Part shown: in pieces, positions 1 to 7,927 of the stretch
How the letters are laid out: each line of letters begins with the position of its first letter
Position numbering within the stretch: the first letter of the stretch is position 1
Assembly (NCBI GenBank): GCA_963976055.1
Contig: CAXBJB010000006.1
Span: 186,001-250,000, forward strand
Reading direction: 5' to 3'
Source: UBA1479 sp963976055
GTDB taxonomy: Bacteria > Pseudomonadota > Alphaproteobacteria > Rhodospirillales > Casp-alpha2
DNA: 64,000 nt
The notes under the pieces: model-generated
What the model was told of the DNA's origin: nothing
Databases searched by the model: none
The model's input: the letters and a program-made list of their open reading frames with translations, nothing else
Made by a program: the position numbers and the translations under genes

Positions 1-864
1 CCACGGGTTGGTCGCGCGCGGAACCTCCGACCGCCCGATGGTGTGGATCAGCGCCACGCCGTCGTCGGTCAGAAGGTTCCTCACGGTGTCGAAGTATTCC
101 AGGAAATAGGTGATGCCGACATGTTCGAACATGCCGACGGACACGATGCGGTCGAAGGTGCCCGTCTGTTCCCGATAGTCGCGCAAATGGAATTCAATCC
201 GGTCCGACAGCCCCGCCTTGGCCGCCCGCTCCCGGGCCACGCCGAGTTGTTCCGTCGACAGGGTCAGGCCCGTGACCTGGGCCCCCAGTTCGCCGGCCAG
301 ATAGATGCCCAGGCCACCCCAACCGCAGCCGATGTCCAGCACCTTCATGCCGGGCTCGATCATTAGTTTGGCCGCCAGATGGCGCTTTTTGTTCAACTGC
401 GCGGTGTCCAGGCTGTCCTGCGGCGTTTGGAAATAGGCGCAGGAATATTGCCGGTCGCGGTCCAGGAACAGCTCGTACAGCCGCCCGTTGAGGTCGTAAT
501 GATGGGCCACGTTCTTCCGTGCCCGCGACGCCGGATTGTATTGCTGCACGCGGCGGAACAGGGTGTCGGCGGCGGCGACCCAGGACATCATCGGGTGTTC
601 GCCGCTGTTGTCCATGTTGGCGGTGATGAAATCCAGGAAATCGAAGATCGTGCCGTCCTCGACCGTGAAGGTGCCGTCCATATAGGCCTCGCCCAGGTAC
701 AGGCCCGGGTTGAAGAACAGCTTCCAATGGAGGGACGGGTCGTGAAATCGGATGGTCAGATTGGCGCCGGGTGAGCCGGAAAAGACGTGTTCACGTCCGT
801 GGGCGTCGATGGCCGTCAGTCTGCCGGTCTGGACGATATGGCGAAGAACATGCGCAAACAGCAT
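1..864 (-). CDS. cfa: Cyclopropane-fatty-acyl-phospholipid synthase family methyltransferase (3' end outside window)
   Basis: This is the first 288 codons of a SAM-dependent methyltransferase of the Cfa/CmaS family, which adds a methylene bridge to unsaturated acyl chains of membrane phospholipids. The translation starts MLFAHVLRHIVQTGRLTAID. It contains the family segment NPASRARKNVAHHYDLNGRL, then SAM-binding motif I (VLDIGCGWGGLGIYLA), and ends in the VGMFEHVG region. The ATG at 864 follows a strong GGGGGAGG ribosome site. About 100 C-terminal residues lie beyond the window edge, judged from E. coli Cfa (382 aa). A promoter is proposed just upstream. The family assignment is secure; substrate and product are inferred. 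Confidence 0.85.
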   Translation of the reverse strand, partial: MLFAHVLRHIVQTGRLTAIDAHGREHVFSGSPGANLTIRFHDPSLHWKLFFNPGLYLGEAYMDGTFTVEDGTIFDFLDFITANMDNSGEHPMMSWVAAADTLFRRVQQYNPASRARKNVAHHYDLNGRLYELFLDRDRQYSCAYFQTPQDSLDTAQLNKKRHLAAKLMIEPGMKVLDIGCGWGGLGIYLAGELGAQVTGLTLSTEQLGVARERAAKAGLSDRIEFHLRDYREQTGTFDRIVSVGMFEHVGITYFLEYFDTVRNLLTDDGVALIHTIGRSEVPRATNPW

Positions 865-947
865 TTTCCACCTCCCCCGGGGCAGGAATGCCAGTTCTTA
901 CCCCTGGGCGTTTCCCTGAAACGCAAAAGCAACCGCGGGAATTTATA

Positions 948-976
948 ATTGTTCTAAAAAATACCGGTGGTGTCAA
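948..976 (-). promoter_or_regulatory. Probable sigma-70-type promoter for the cfa gene
   Basis: On the minus strand a perfect TTGACA (976-971) is followed after 17 bp by AACAAT (953-948; four of six matches to TATAAT). It lies about 85 bp upstream of the cfa ATG, in an AT-rich patch unlike the surrounding GC-rich DNA. Confidence 0.45.
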
Positions 977-1005
977 TCCGCCGTAATCCGCGGTGCCCGG
1001 ACACG

Positions 1006-1034
1006 AAAAAAGGCGGCCCCAACGGGACCGCCTT
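1006..1034 (-). terminator. Rho-independent terminator of the rpsF-rplI operon
   Basis: On the minus strand, AAGGCGGTCCC, a short loop and GGGGCCGCC are followed by TTTTTT. The structure lies about 35 bp past the rplI stop codon, as expected for the end of the ribosomal protein operon. Confidence 0.8.
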
Positions 1035-1067
1035 CTTTCACCTGTTCCGCCGGATGGGCGGGAAGGC

Positions 1068-1781
1068 TTACTTGTCTTCGTCGGCCTCAGCAGCGGCTTC
1101 CGCGGCGGCGGCAACGGCGCGGGCTTCGGCATCGGCCTTTTTCTTGGCGGCGGCTTCGGCCTCGTCGGCGGCGTCCTCGGCGGCTTCGGCGACGGCCTCA
1201 CCGGCGACGTCTTCCTCGAACACGGCGTCGGCCTGGGCGGCGACGGCTTCGGCGGCCTCGGCGGCGATGTCGGCGGCTTCCTTGGCGTCATCGCCGACAA
1301 GGGCCACGCCGGTGTCGGACTGGACCTGGGCCTCGTCCGGCGTGCGGGCGACGTTGGCGGTGATCGTCACCGTGACTTCCGGGTGCAGGCGCACGATGAC
1401 GTCATGCAGGCCCAGGGTCTTGATCGGGCGGGCCAGTTCGACCTGGTGGCGGGCGACGGTGAAGCCCGCGGCTTCCAGGGCCTCGGCGACGTCGCGGGCG
1501 TTGACCGAACCGTACAGCTGCCCGGCCTCGCCGGCCTGACGGATCAGAACGACCTTTTCGCCGTCCATCTTGGTTGAGACGGCTTCCGCTTCCTTGCGGT
1601 TTTCCAGGTTCTGGGCTTCAAGCTGCGCCTTCTGGGCCTCGAACACGCGCTTGTTGTCTTCGGTCGCGCGCAGGGCCTTCTTCTGGGGCAGCAGGTAATT
1701 GCGGGCAAAGCCGGCCTTGACTTTAACCACGTCGCCCATCTGGCCCAGTTTCTCGATACGTTCCAACAGGATCACGTCCAT
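1068..1781 (-). CDS. rplI: 50S ribosomal protein L9 with a long Ala/Glu-rich tail
   Basis: L9 binds 23S rRNA domain V at the base of the L1 stalk and helps maintain reading frame. The N-terminal RNA-binding domain (MDVILLERIEKLGQMGDVV, then the GFARNYLLP motif near residue 25), the connecting helix (about 42-75) and the C-terminal domain (about 75-148) are all present. The protein is 237 aa, whereas L9 is usually about 150 aa. The extra 85 residues are almost entirely Ala, Glu, Asp and Lys. It is the last gene of the operon, 15 bp after the DUF2232 gene and just before a strong terminator. Confidence 0.95.
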   Translation of the reverse strand: MDVILLERIEKLGQMGDVVKVKAGFARNYLLPQKKALRATEDNKRVFEAQKAQLEAQNLENRKEAEAVSTKMDGEKVVLIRQAGEAGQLYGSVNARDVAEALEAAGFTVARHQVELARPIKTLGLHDVIVRLHPEVTVTITANVARTPDEAQVQSDTGVALVGDDAKEAADIAAEAAEAVAAQADAVFEEDVAGEAVAEAAEDAADEAEAAAKKKADAEARAVAAAAEAAAEADEDK

Positions 1782-1796
1782 TGCGATCTCTCCTAA

Positions 1797-2747
1797 TTAA
1801 TCATCATGCGGCGAGGTGCCGCCTGCGGGGCCGGTCAGCCGATGACGGATGCCGCCCCATTGTTCCAGAACGCCGACCGCGGCGGTCACAAGAAGACCGG
1901 CCCAGCCGACAACGAAAATTAGAAAGTAGACAGCCACCAGGGCCAACATCCCGTTCCGGATCCGCCGCGCCCAGTGGTGGATGACGGCGAGGCCCAACAG
2001 GAAGAACGGTACGGCCAGGGCCAAGGTCAGGTTGCGGGCGAGGAACTGAACCTCGCCGCTTGCGACCAGGGACACCAGGGCCGCCCCCACCATGGCCCAG
2101 GAAATCCATTCCGGCAGAACCATGTTGGCGTAGCGCGGGGTCGGGCGCAGGTTACGCCCCATCCGGGCCAGGATGGCCTGCGCCACGGCGGCGCTGACCA
2201 GGGCCATGATGACCCAGCTCGATCCCAGGGATGCCGGCAGAAGCGGGCCGTAAAGCGCCACCATCTCGTCGCGCGCCGCCTGCGGCGTGTTTGGCGACAC
2301 GGCCGCCAGAACGTCGGTCAGACGGTCGGTGACGATGGTGCTGAGACCTGTGCCGTTGGCGTAGAACACCAGACCCGCCAGAAGCATCATCGTCGCCGCC
2401 ATGCCGGACAGGCCGGCGACGATCGGACCCGGGGCCATCCATTCCGTATGGCCGTCGGGTGCCGTGCGCTGAAGCATGGCTTGCCGGATCACGGTCCAGG
2501 CCGGCAGCAGGTGGACCAGGGCGAAGACCCCGGCCACCAGCACGCCGCCCAAAGCCGTCGCCGCGACGAAACCGCTGACCGTCGCCACCGTGCCCGCCGT
2601 CGCGCCGAAGGCGAAACCGGCCATGTAGATGGGCAGGGCGGCAACATAGAACAGCAACAGCCCACCGGGGGCGCCGTTCAGGGCCGGCATGGCCGCCACC
2701 AGGCTTAAAAGACCTGCACAGATGGCGATCAGGTACGATTTCGGCAT
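1797..2747 (-). CDS. DUF2232 family multi-pass membrane protein
   Basis: This is a 316-aa integral membrane protein with about eight hydrophobic segments. It starts MPKSYLIAICAGLLSLVAA. The family is regularly found between rpsR and rplI in alphaproteobacteria; its function is unknown. The ATG at 2747 was chosen because an in-frame GTG at 2789 would place the start inside the intergenic hairpin and add 14 hydrophilic residues unlike the family. Co-transcription with the ribosomal proteins suggests a growth-linked role, but this is only inference. Confidence 0.8.
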   Translation of the reverse strand: MPKSYLIAICAGLLSLVAAMPALNGAPGGLLLFYVAALPIYMAGFAFGATAGTVATVSGFVAATALGGVLVAGVFALVHLLPAWTVIRQAMLQRTAPDGHTEWMAPGPIVAGLSGMAATMMLLAGLVFYANGTGLSTIVTDRLTDVLAAVSPNTPQAARDEMVALYGPLLPASLGSSWVIMALVSAAVAQAILARMGRNLRPTPRYANMVLPEWISWAMVGAALVSLVASGEVQFLARNLTLALAVPFFLLGLAVIHHWARRIRNGMLALVAVYFLIFVVGWAGLLVTAAVGVLEQWGGIRHRLTGPAGGTSPHDD

Positions 2748-2767
2748 CGGCTTAAGTATCCCTGTTC

Positions 2768-2790
2768 CGTGCCCCGTTTCGCGGGGCACG
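2768..2790 (-). other. Intergenic hairpin between rpsR and the DUF2232 gene
   Basis: CGTGCCCC and GGGGCACG form a perfect 8-bp stem around a 7-nt loop. There is no U-tract on either strand, so it is not a classical terminator. It could mark mRNA processing or lower the expression of the membrane protein relative to S6 and S18. Confidence 0.6.
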
Positions 2791-2798
2791 GTTAGCAG

Positions 2799-3059
2799 TT
2801 ACTTCACCACGTAGGGAAGCAAGGCAAGGAAGCGGGCTTGTTTGATGGCTTTGGCAAGTTCACGCTGTTTCTTGTTGGAAACGGCGGTGATGCGCGAGGG
2901 GACGATCTTTCCGCGTTCGGAAATGAAGCGGCCCAGCAGGCGCGTGTCCTTGTAATCGATCTTCGGGCCGTTCGGCCCGGCGAACGGGCAGCTTTTACGG
3001 CGCCGATTGAAGACCGGCCGGGCGCTACGGCCGGCGGGCTTTCCGGATTCTTCACTCAT
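2799..3059 (-). CDS. rpsR: 30S ribosomal protein S18
   Basis: This 86-aa protein carries the S18 core, including NRRRKSCPFAG, the IDYKD and LLGRFISERGKIVPSR segments and RELAKAIKQARFLALLPY. S18 pairs with S6 on the 30S platform. Its ATG overlaps the rpsF stop by 4 bp (3056-3059), giving translational coupling to its binding partner. Confidence 0.97.
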   Translation of the reverse strand: MSEESGKPAGRSARPVFNRRRKSCPFAGPNGPKIDYKDTRLLGRFISERGKIVPSRITAVSNKKQRELAKAIKQARFLALLPYVVK

Positions 3060-3523
3060 GCGTCGTCTCCTCTGTCGCGATTGCGACCGGAGTCGCCACC
3101 ATCAAAATCAGGGCGCGGGCCACGGTCGGGGCGGTCGCCCCGGTCAGGACGGTCGCCCCGGTCAGGGCGCGGGCCCCGGCGCGGGCGTTCGTCGCCGCGG
3201 TCCTTGTTCTGGATGATCACGGACGGACCTTCTTCAAGTTCGTCAACGCGCAGGGTCATGTGACGCATGACGTCTTCGTTGATCCGCATCTGGCGCTCCA
3301 TCTCGGCGACGGCATCGGCCGGCGCGTCGATGTTCATGAGCATGTAGTGGCCCTTGCGGTTCTTCTTGATCCGGTATGCGAGGTTGCGCAGCCCCCAGTA
3401 TTCTTTCTTCTGGATGCTGCCGCCGCCGCCGGCGATGGCTTTTTCGAAGGTTTCGACCAGACCGTCGACCTGAGCGGCCGAAATGTCGGGTCGCGCGATA
3501 AACACGCTTTCGTAATAAGGCAT
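3056..3523 (-). CDS. rpsF: 30S ribosomal protein S6 with an Arg/Asp/Gly-rich tail
   Basis: S6 binds the central domain of 16S rRNA together with S18. Residues 1-100 are the normal ferredoxin-like fold (YYESVFIARPDIS at the N-terminus, EYWGLRNLAYRIKKNRKGHY in the middle, and the RQMRINEDVMRHMTLRV segment). Residues 108-155 form a charged, low-complexity tail made of DRGDRP-like repeats. Such tails occur in alphaproteobacterial S6. It is the first gene of the operon and overlaps rpsR by 4 bp. Confidence 0.96.
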   Translation of the reverse strand: MPYYESVFIARPDISAAQVDGLVETFEKAIAGGGGSIQKKEYWGLRNLAYRIKKNRKGHYMLMNIDAPADAVAEMERQMRINEDVMRHMTLRVDELEEGPSVIIQNKDRGDERPRRGPRPDRGDRPDRGDRPDRGPRPDFDGGDSGRNRDRGDDA

Positions 3524-3622
3524 ATAAGCTCCCTTTGGCTTGTCTCAGTCCCCACCTAAGGGGACATAGCCGGTCATCAATGTTTCCTGACCGACAAGGA
3601 GGTCGGGAAATTTGCCCCGAGG
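3524..3622 (-). promoter_or_regulatory. Structured 5' leader of the rpsF operon, possible S6:S18 autoregulatory site
   Basis: About 100 nt separate the proposed start site from the rpsF ATG. On the minus strand the leader has two perfect hairpins: GTCCCC/GGGGAC (3565-3548, 6-nt loop) and CCGAC/GTCGG (3606-3591, 6-nt loop). A CCG-containing segment (GACCGGC) lies between them. rpsF leaders in many bacteria bind the S6:S18 complex through a stem with a CCG bulge. Equating this leader with that motif is inference. Confidence 0.4.
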
Positions 3623-3628
3623 CGGCGC

Positions 3629-3656
3629 ACTATACACATTCCCGGAACCGGCGCAA
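3629..3656 (-). promoter_or_regulatory. Probable promoter of the rpsF-rpsR-DUF2232-rplI operon
   Basis: On the minus strand TTGCGC (3656-3651), a 16-bp spacer and TATAGT (3634-3629) match the alphaproteobacterial housekeeping pattern. It is the best promoter in the gap upstream of rpsF. Confidence 0.55.
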
Positions 3657-3698
3657 GCGCGCAGAATTCTTGGATTTAGGCATCGGTGAAGGAAGAGA

Positions 3699-4217
3699 TC
3701 AGCCGCCCTTTTTCGTCAGTTGCGCCGCCTTTGCGTTCAGCCATTGGAACACGCCGAGGCCCAAGGTGATGACGACGGCGGTCAACAGCAGGTACACCGG
3801 ATAGATCAGGCGCTGAATATCGTTGTCCTTGATCGAGCCGAAGATCAGCACGATGGCTTCCAGGCTGATGGCGATGGTGATGATGGTGAAGAACTTTGTC
3901 AGTGTCGCCCGGGCTTCCGATGCGGCGCCCAGTTCCCGGTTGCGGAACACCTCTTCGTCCAGCAGGTACTTGGACACGTCAATAACCGCCAGCCCCAGAA
4001 CCGACAGGGCGACACCGTCCAGCAGGGGCGTGATGATGCCGGTGCCGGCGCGGAACGCCTTCCAGATCTCGCCAAGGCCATAGCCGACAATGCCGATTGA
4101 AATTCCCAGCAGGATCAAGGCGACTACGAAATAGATCGCTTTTCCGCATATCACGGAAATCCGCACCTGGGCGTCCTCGACGTCGTAACCCTTGGTTTCC
4201 TTGGCTTCGTCACTCAC
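3699..4217 (-). CDS. Small membrane protein of unknown function, four predicted TM helices
   Basis: This 172-aa protein has an acidic, hydrophilic N-terminus (MSDEAKETKGYDVEDAQ). Hydrophobic stretches follow near residues 24-50, 66-85, 105-127 and 137-158, and the C-terminus is basic. No catalytic motif or named domain was recognised. It stands alone between the rpsF promoter and the fab genes and is transcribed away from fabD. A stretch of AT-rich DNA upstream (about 4230-4300) probably holds its promoter. Confidence 0.65.
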   Translation of the reverse strand: MSDEAKETKGYDVEDAQVRISVICGKAIYFVVALILLGISIGIVGYGLGEIWKAFRAGTGIITPLLDGVALSVLGLAVIDVSKYLLDEEVFRNRELGAASEARATLTKFFTIITIAISLEAIVLIFGSIKDNDIQRLIYPVYLLLTAVVITLGLGVFQWLNAKAAQLTKKGG

Positions 4218-4342
4218 GTCCGGGGCTTCCTTATCGATTGGTACATCTCAGAGCATCTGATACCTTATTCAGTAATTTCAATATTTTAAAGCTGCGGGCG
4301 ATGACGAAGCCGCAGCGGGGATGGGGGTACGTCCGTGTGCCC

Positions 4343-4371
4343 TTGACAGGCCGGGGGTGGGGCGGCAATAC
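4343..4371 (+). promoter_or_regulatory. Possible promoter for the fab cluster
   Basis: A perfect TTGACA lies at 4343-4348, about 60 bp upstream of fabD. The sequence 17 bp downstream (CAATAC) is a poor -10 match, so the assignment rests on the -35 and on position. Confidence 0.3.
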
Positions 4372-4410
4372 CTCTCGCCCCAATTCAACTAAGGGAGCAC
4401 AGTCGCTTTC

Positions 4411-5370
4411 ATGGCACGCGCACTGATTTTTCCGGGGCAGGGGTCCCAGACTGTGGGCATGGGCAAGGACATTCATGATGCCTTCGCCGCCGCCCGCGAA
4501 GTCCACCAGGAAGTGGACGAAACCCTGAAGCAAAAGCTTTCCAAGATCATGTTCGAGGGGCCGGAGGACGAACTGACCCTGACGGCCAACGCCCAGCCCG
4601 CGATCATGACCGCCAGTCTGGCCGTGCTCGCCGTCCTCAAGGCCGAGGGTGGGTTCGACCTCAAGGCGCGGGCGGATTTCGTCGCCGGCCATTCGCTGGG
4701 CGAATATTCGGCACTCGCCGCCGCCGGGACGTTCTCGCTGGCCGATACGGCGCGGCTGTTGAAGACGCGCGGCACGGAAATGCAGAAAGCCGTGCCCGTG
4801 GGCCAGGGCGCCATGGCGGCGCTCATGGGCCTGGAAATGGATGCGGTCGAAAAGGTTTGCGCGGACGCCATGGCGGCGCCGCAGGCCGTCGAAGGCGAGG
4901 TCTGCCAGGCCGGCAACGACAACGCACCGGGCCAGATCGTCATTTCCGGCTCCACCGGCGCCGTCCAGCGGGCATGTGAGCTGGCCAAGGAAGCGGGCGC
5001 CAAGCGCGCCGTCCTGCTGCCCGTCTCTGCCCCCTTCCATTGCGCCCTGATGCAGCCCGCCGCCGACGCCATGGACGAAGCCCTGGGCGGCGTTCAGATC
5101 AACGCCCCGGCCGTGCCGGTGATGGCCAACGTCACCGCCGCCCCGGTAGAAGACCCGGCCGAGATCAAGCGTCTTCTGGTCGAACAGGTCACCGGCATGG
5201 TGCGCTGGCGCGAATGCGTCGAACAATTGAAGGCCCAGGGCATCGATACCCTGGTCGAGATCGGCTCGGGCAAGATCCTGGCCGGTCTGGCGCGTCGCGT
5301 CGACCGTGAGATCAGCGTTATCAATGTCGGCACGCCGGACGAGGTCGAGGCCTTCCTCGCCTCGCTGTGA
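4411..5370 (+). CDS. fabD: Malonyl-CoA:ACP transacylase
   Basis: FabD moves malonyl from CoA to acyl carrier protein, supplying the extender unit for fatty acid synthesis in the cytosol. The 319-aa protein begins MARALIFPGQGSQTVGMG, the oxyanion-loop GQGSQ motif. It has the nucleophile motif GHSLGEYSALAAAG near residue 95, the SAPFHCALM segment carrying the catalytic His near residue 210, and a C-terminal EIGSGK motif. Length is normal. It heads fabD-fabG-acpP-fabF-mltG, all on the same strand. Confidence 0.96.
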   Translation: MARALIFPGQGSQTVGMGKDIHDAFAAAREVHQEVDETLKQKLSKIMFEGPEDELTLTANAQPAIMTASLAVLAVLKAEGGFDLKARADFVAGHSLGEYSALAAAGTFSLADTARLLKTRGTEMQKAVPVGQGAMAALMGLEMDAVEKVCADAMAAPQAVEGEVCQAGNDNAPGQIVISGSTGAVQRACELAKEAGAKRAVLLPVSAPFHCALMQPAADAMDEALGGVQINAPAVPVMANVTAAPVEDPAEIKRLLVEQVTGMVRWRECVEQLKAQGIDTLVEIGSGKILAGLARRVDREISVINVGTPDEVEAFLASL

Positions 5371-5412
5371 CGCGGGCCGGGCTGTATAATTGAAGAGGTA
5401 GAGGAAACCGCC

Positions 5413-6150
5413 ATGTTCGATCTTACGGGAAAAACCGCCCTGGTCACTGGGGCCTCGGGCGGCATTGGTGGGGCCATCGCCCGCGCCTTGCATGGCGCCG
5501 GCGCCACGGTCGGCCTGTCGGGCCGCCGGGTTGAGGCGCTGGAGCCCTTGGCCAAGGAACTGGGCGACCGCGCCCATGTCCTGCCCGCCGACCTGTCGTC
5601 GGCCGAGGGCACCAACACGCTGGCCGCCGACGCCGAATCGGCCATGGGCGGCATCGACATCCTGATCAACAACGCCGGCCTGACCCGCGATACCCTGATG
5701 CTGCGCATGAAGGACGAGGACTGGCAGGAGGTCATCGACGTCAACCTGACCGCCGCCTTCCGCCTGTCGCGGGCGGTTCTGCGCGGCATGATGAAGAAGC
5801 GCCTGGGCCGAATCATCGGCATCACCTCGATCGTCGGGGTCACCGGCAACGCGGGGCAGGTCAATTACGCGGCGTCCAAGGCCGGCATGATCGGGATGTC
5901 GAAGTCGCTTGCCCAGGAAGTGGCGGCGCGGGGCATCACGGTCAATTGCATCGCCCCTGGCTTCATCCAGACGGCGATGACCGATGACCTGACCGATGCC
6001 CAGAAAGAGGCTATCATGGGCGCTATTCCCGCGGGCCGTATGGGCACGTCCGAGGAAATCGCCGCCGCCGCTGTCTATCTGGCCAGTGACGAGGCCGCCT
6101 ACGTGACGGGGCAAACGATCCACGTCAACGGCGGCATGGCGATGATCTGA
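5413..6150 (+). CDS. fabG: 3-oxoacyl-ACP reductase
   Basis: FabG reduces 3-oxoacyl-ACP with NADPH in each elongation cycle. The 245-aa SDR has the cofactor motif TGASGGIGGAIA near residue 13 and NNAG near 91. The Ser-Tyr-Lys triad is complete, in ITSIVGVTGNAGQVNYAASK, and the C-terminus is GQTIHVNGGMAM, typical of FabG. The start follows an AGAGG ribosome site and lies 42 bp after fabD. Confidence 0.95.
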   Translation: MFDLTGKTALVTGASGGIGGAIARALHGAGATVGLSGRRVEALEPLAKELGDRAHVLPADLSSAEGTNTLAADAESAMGGIDILINNAGLTRDTLMLRMKDEDWQEVIDVNLTAAFRLSRAVLRGMMKKRLGRIIGITSIVGVTGNAGQVNYAASKAGMIGMSKSLAQEVAARGITVNCIAPGFIQTAMTDDLTDAQKEAIMGAIPAGRMGTSEEIAAAAVYLASDEAAYVTGQTIHVNGGMAMI

Positions 6151-6332
6151 GCCGAAAATCGGCGGTCACGACCGCTTGAACGAAGGTGTGTAGAGGTGGC
6201 TGGTCAAACGCGTTCGATATGTGATAGGAAGCGGGCGAACTTGGTCCGGGACCCCCGAAATCCCGCCGCCACCGTCAGAATTTCAACCTTTATTTCCTGA
6301 TCCATCAATAGGGAATCAACAGGGGAATCGAT

Positions 6333-6566
6333 ATGAGTGATGTTGCTGAACGCGTAAAGAAGATCGTCCATGACCACCTCGGTGTGGATGAAGCCAAAGT
6401 TGTTGAAAACGCGAGCTTTATCGACGATCTGGGCGCGGACAGCCTCGACACGGTGGAGCTGGTCATGGCATTCGAGGAAGAGTTCGGCATCGAGATTCCC
6501 GATGACGCCGCCGAGAAGATCCTGACCATCAAGGACGCCATCGACTTCATCGAATCGCAGCAATAA
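6333..6566 (+). CDS. acpP: Acyl carrier protein
   Basis: This 77-aa acidic protein carries acyl chains on a 4'-phosphopantetheine arm. The attachment serine is Ser37 in LGADSLDTVELVMAFEEEFG, which matches AcpP closely. The AGGGGA ribosome site is well placed before the ATG. A 182-bp gap upstream may hold its own promoter, though no clear -35/-10 pair was seen; a small GCCGA/TCGGC hairpin follows the fabG stop. A UUCG-capped hairpin lies downstream. Confidence 0.97.
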   Translation: MSDVAERVKKIVHDHLGVDEAKVVENASFIDDLGADSLDTVELVMAFEEEFGIEIPDDAAEKILTIKDAIDFIESQQ

Positions 6567-6592
6567 TCCTCTGCTCGATTTCGTCCCACCTG

Positions 6593-6619
6593 CGCCCGCC
6601 CCCTTCGGGGGCCCGGGCG
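6593..6619 (+). other. UUCG-capped hairpin between acpP and fabF
   Basis: CGCCCGCCCCC and GGGGCCCGGGCG form an imperfect stem closed by a C(UUCG)G tetraloop, an unusually stable RNA cap. No U-tract follows. The likely role is mRNA stabilisation or partial termination, so that acpP is expressed more than fabF. Confidence 0.6.
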
Positions 6620-6647
6620 TTCGTGCGGCCGGGTGAGATAAGCGAAA

Positions 6648-7913
6648 ATGAGACGTGTCGTCGTAACCGGATTGGGTATCGTCAATTCCCTCGGCACGGG
6701 CATCGACCTTAACTGGTCGCGCCTGCTTGCCGGGCAATCTGGGATTCGTAAGCTCGAAGGCTACGAAGAATACGATCTGCCGGCCAAGATCGGCGGCACC
6801 GTGCCTTTGGGCGACGGTGCCGACGGCACCTTCAATGCCGAGGCCTGGGTCCCGACCAAGGACCAGCGCCGGATGGACACGTTCATCATTTACGGCATGG
6901 CCGCCGCCATACAGGCGATCGAGGATGCGGGCTGGAAACCGGAAGCCGACGAGGACCGCTGGAAGACCGGCGTCCTGATCGGCTCAGGCATCGGCGGTCT
7001 GCCGGAAATCGCCGGTGGTGCGATCACCGTGCACGAAGGCCGTGCCCGGCGTCTCAGCCCGTTCTTCATTCCGGCCAGCCTGATCAATCTGGTGTCCGGC
7101 CATGTCTCCATCCGCTATGGGCTCAAGGGCCCGAACCACGCGGTGGTCACGGCCTGTTCGACCGGGGCGCACGCCATCGGCGACGCCGCCCGCCTGATCA
7201 TGTGGGAAGACGCCGACGTGATGGTCGCCGGCGGGGCCGAAGCCGCGATCTGCCCCTTGGGCGTCGCCGGGTTCTGCGCCGCGCGCGCCCTTTCCACGGG
7301 CTTCAACGACACCCCGGAAAAGGCGTCCCGCCCCTGGGACAAGGACCGCGATGGATTCGTCATGGGCGATGGCGCCGGCGTTGTCGTGCTCGAGGAACTG
7401 GAGCACGCGAAAAAGCGCGGCGCCAAGATTTACGCCGAAATCGTCGGTTACGGCATGTCGGGCGACGCCCACCACATCACCGCCCCGGCGGAAGACGGCG
7501 ACGGCGCCTTCCGCTGCATGAAGGCGGCGTTGAAGCGGGCGGGCATGAACCCCGAAGACATCGATTACGTGAACGCCCACGGCACCTCGACGCCGCTCGG
7601 CGACGAGATCGAACTGGGCGCGATCAAGCGCGTGTTCGGCGACGCCATCAAGAACGTCTCCATGTCGTCGACCAAGTCGGCGGTCGGCCACCTGCTGGGT
7701 GCCGCCGGTGCGGTCGAGGCGATTTATTCGATCCTCGCCATGAATAACAGCATCGTGCCGCCGACCCTCAACCTGGACAATCCGTCCGAGGCCTGCGTCG
7801 GCGTCGATCTGGTGCCGCACACGCCCAAGGAACGCAAGGTGCGGGCGGCGCTCTCCAACTCCTTCGGTTTCGGCGGCACGAACGCTTCTTTGGTGTTCAA
7901 GGCCTACGACTGA
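6648..7913 (+). CDS. fabF: Beta-ketoacyl-ACP synthase II
   Basis: FabF condenses malonyl-ACP with acyl-ACP, extending the chain by two carbons. The 421-aa thiolase-fold protein starts MRRVVVTGLGIVNSLGTG. The nucleophile is Cys170 in VVTACSTGAHAIGDAAR. The two catalytic histidines are in NAHGTSTPLGD and the GHLLGAAGAVEA segment, and the Gly-rich C-terminal loop NSFGFGGTNASLVF is present. It is 80 bp after acpP and only 14 bp before mltG. Confidence 0.96.
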   Translation: MRRVVVTGLGIVNSLGTGIDLNWSRLLAGQSGIRKLEGYEEYDLPAKIGGTVPLGDGADGTFNAEAWVPTKDQRRMDTFIIYGMAAAIQAIEDAGWKPEADEDRWKTGVLIGSGIGGLPEIAGGAITVHEGRARRLSPFFIPASLINLVSGHVSIRYGLKGPNHAVVTACSTGAHAIGDAARLIMWEDADVMVAGGAEAAICPLGVAGFCAARALSTGFNDTPEKASRPWDKDRDGFVMGDGAGVVVLEELEHAKKRGAKIYAEIVGYGMSGDAHHITAPAEDGDGAFRCMKAALKRAGMNPEDIDYVNAHGTSTPLGDEIELGAIKRVFGDAIKNVSMSSTKSAVGHLLGAAGAVEAIYSILAMNNSIVPPTLNLDNPSEACVGVDLVPHTPKERKVRAALSNSFGFGGTNASLVFKAYD

Positions 7914-7927
7914 TTTAAAGTCGCGGC

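Noticed and set aside
3110..3190. Repeated GGTCGGGGCGG-like units as a DNA repeat or CRISPR-like array
   Set aside because: They encode the DRGDRP repeats of the S6 tail, with no spacers between units.
4231..6123. 630-codon open frame on the minus strand across fabD and fabG
   Set aside because: It is the antisense of two certain genes. High GC leaves few stop codons; its composition (Gly, Arg, His, Gln) is that of a shadow frame.
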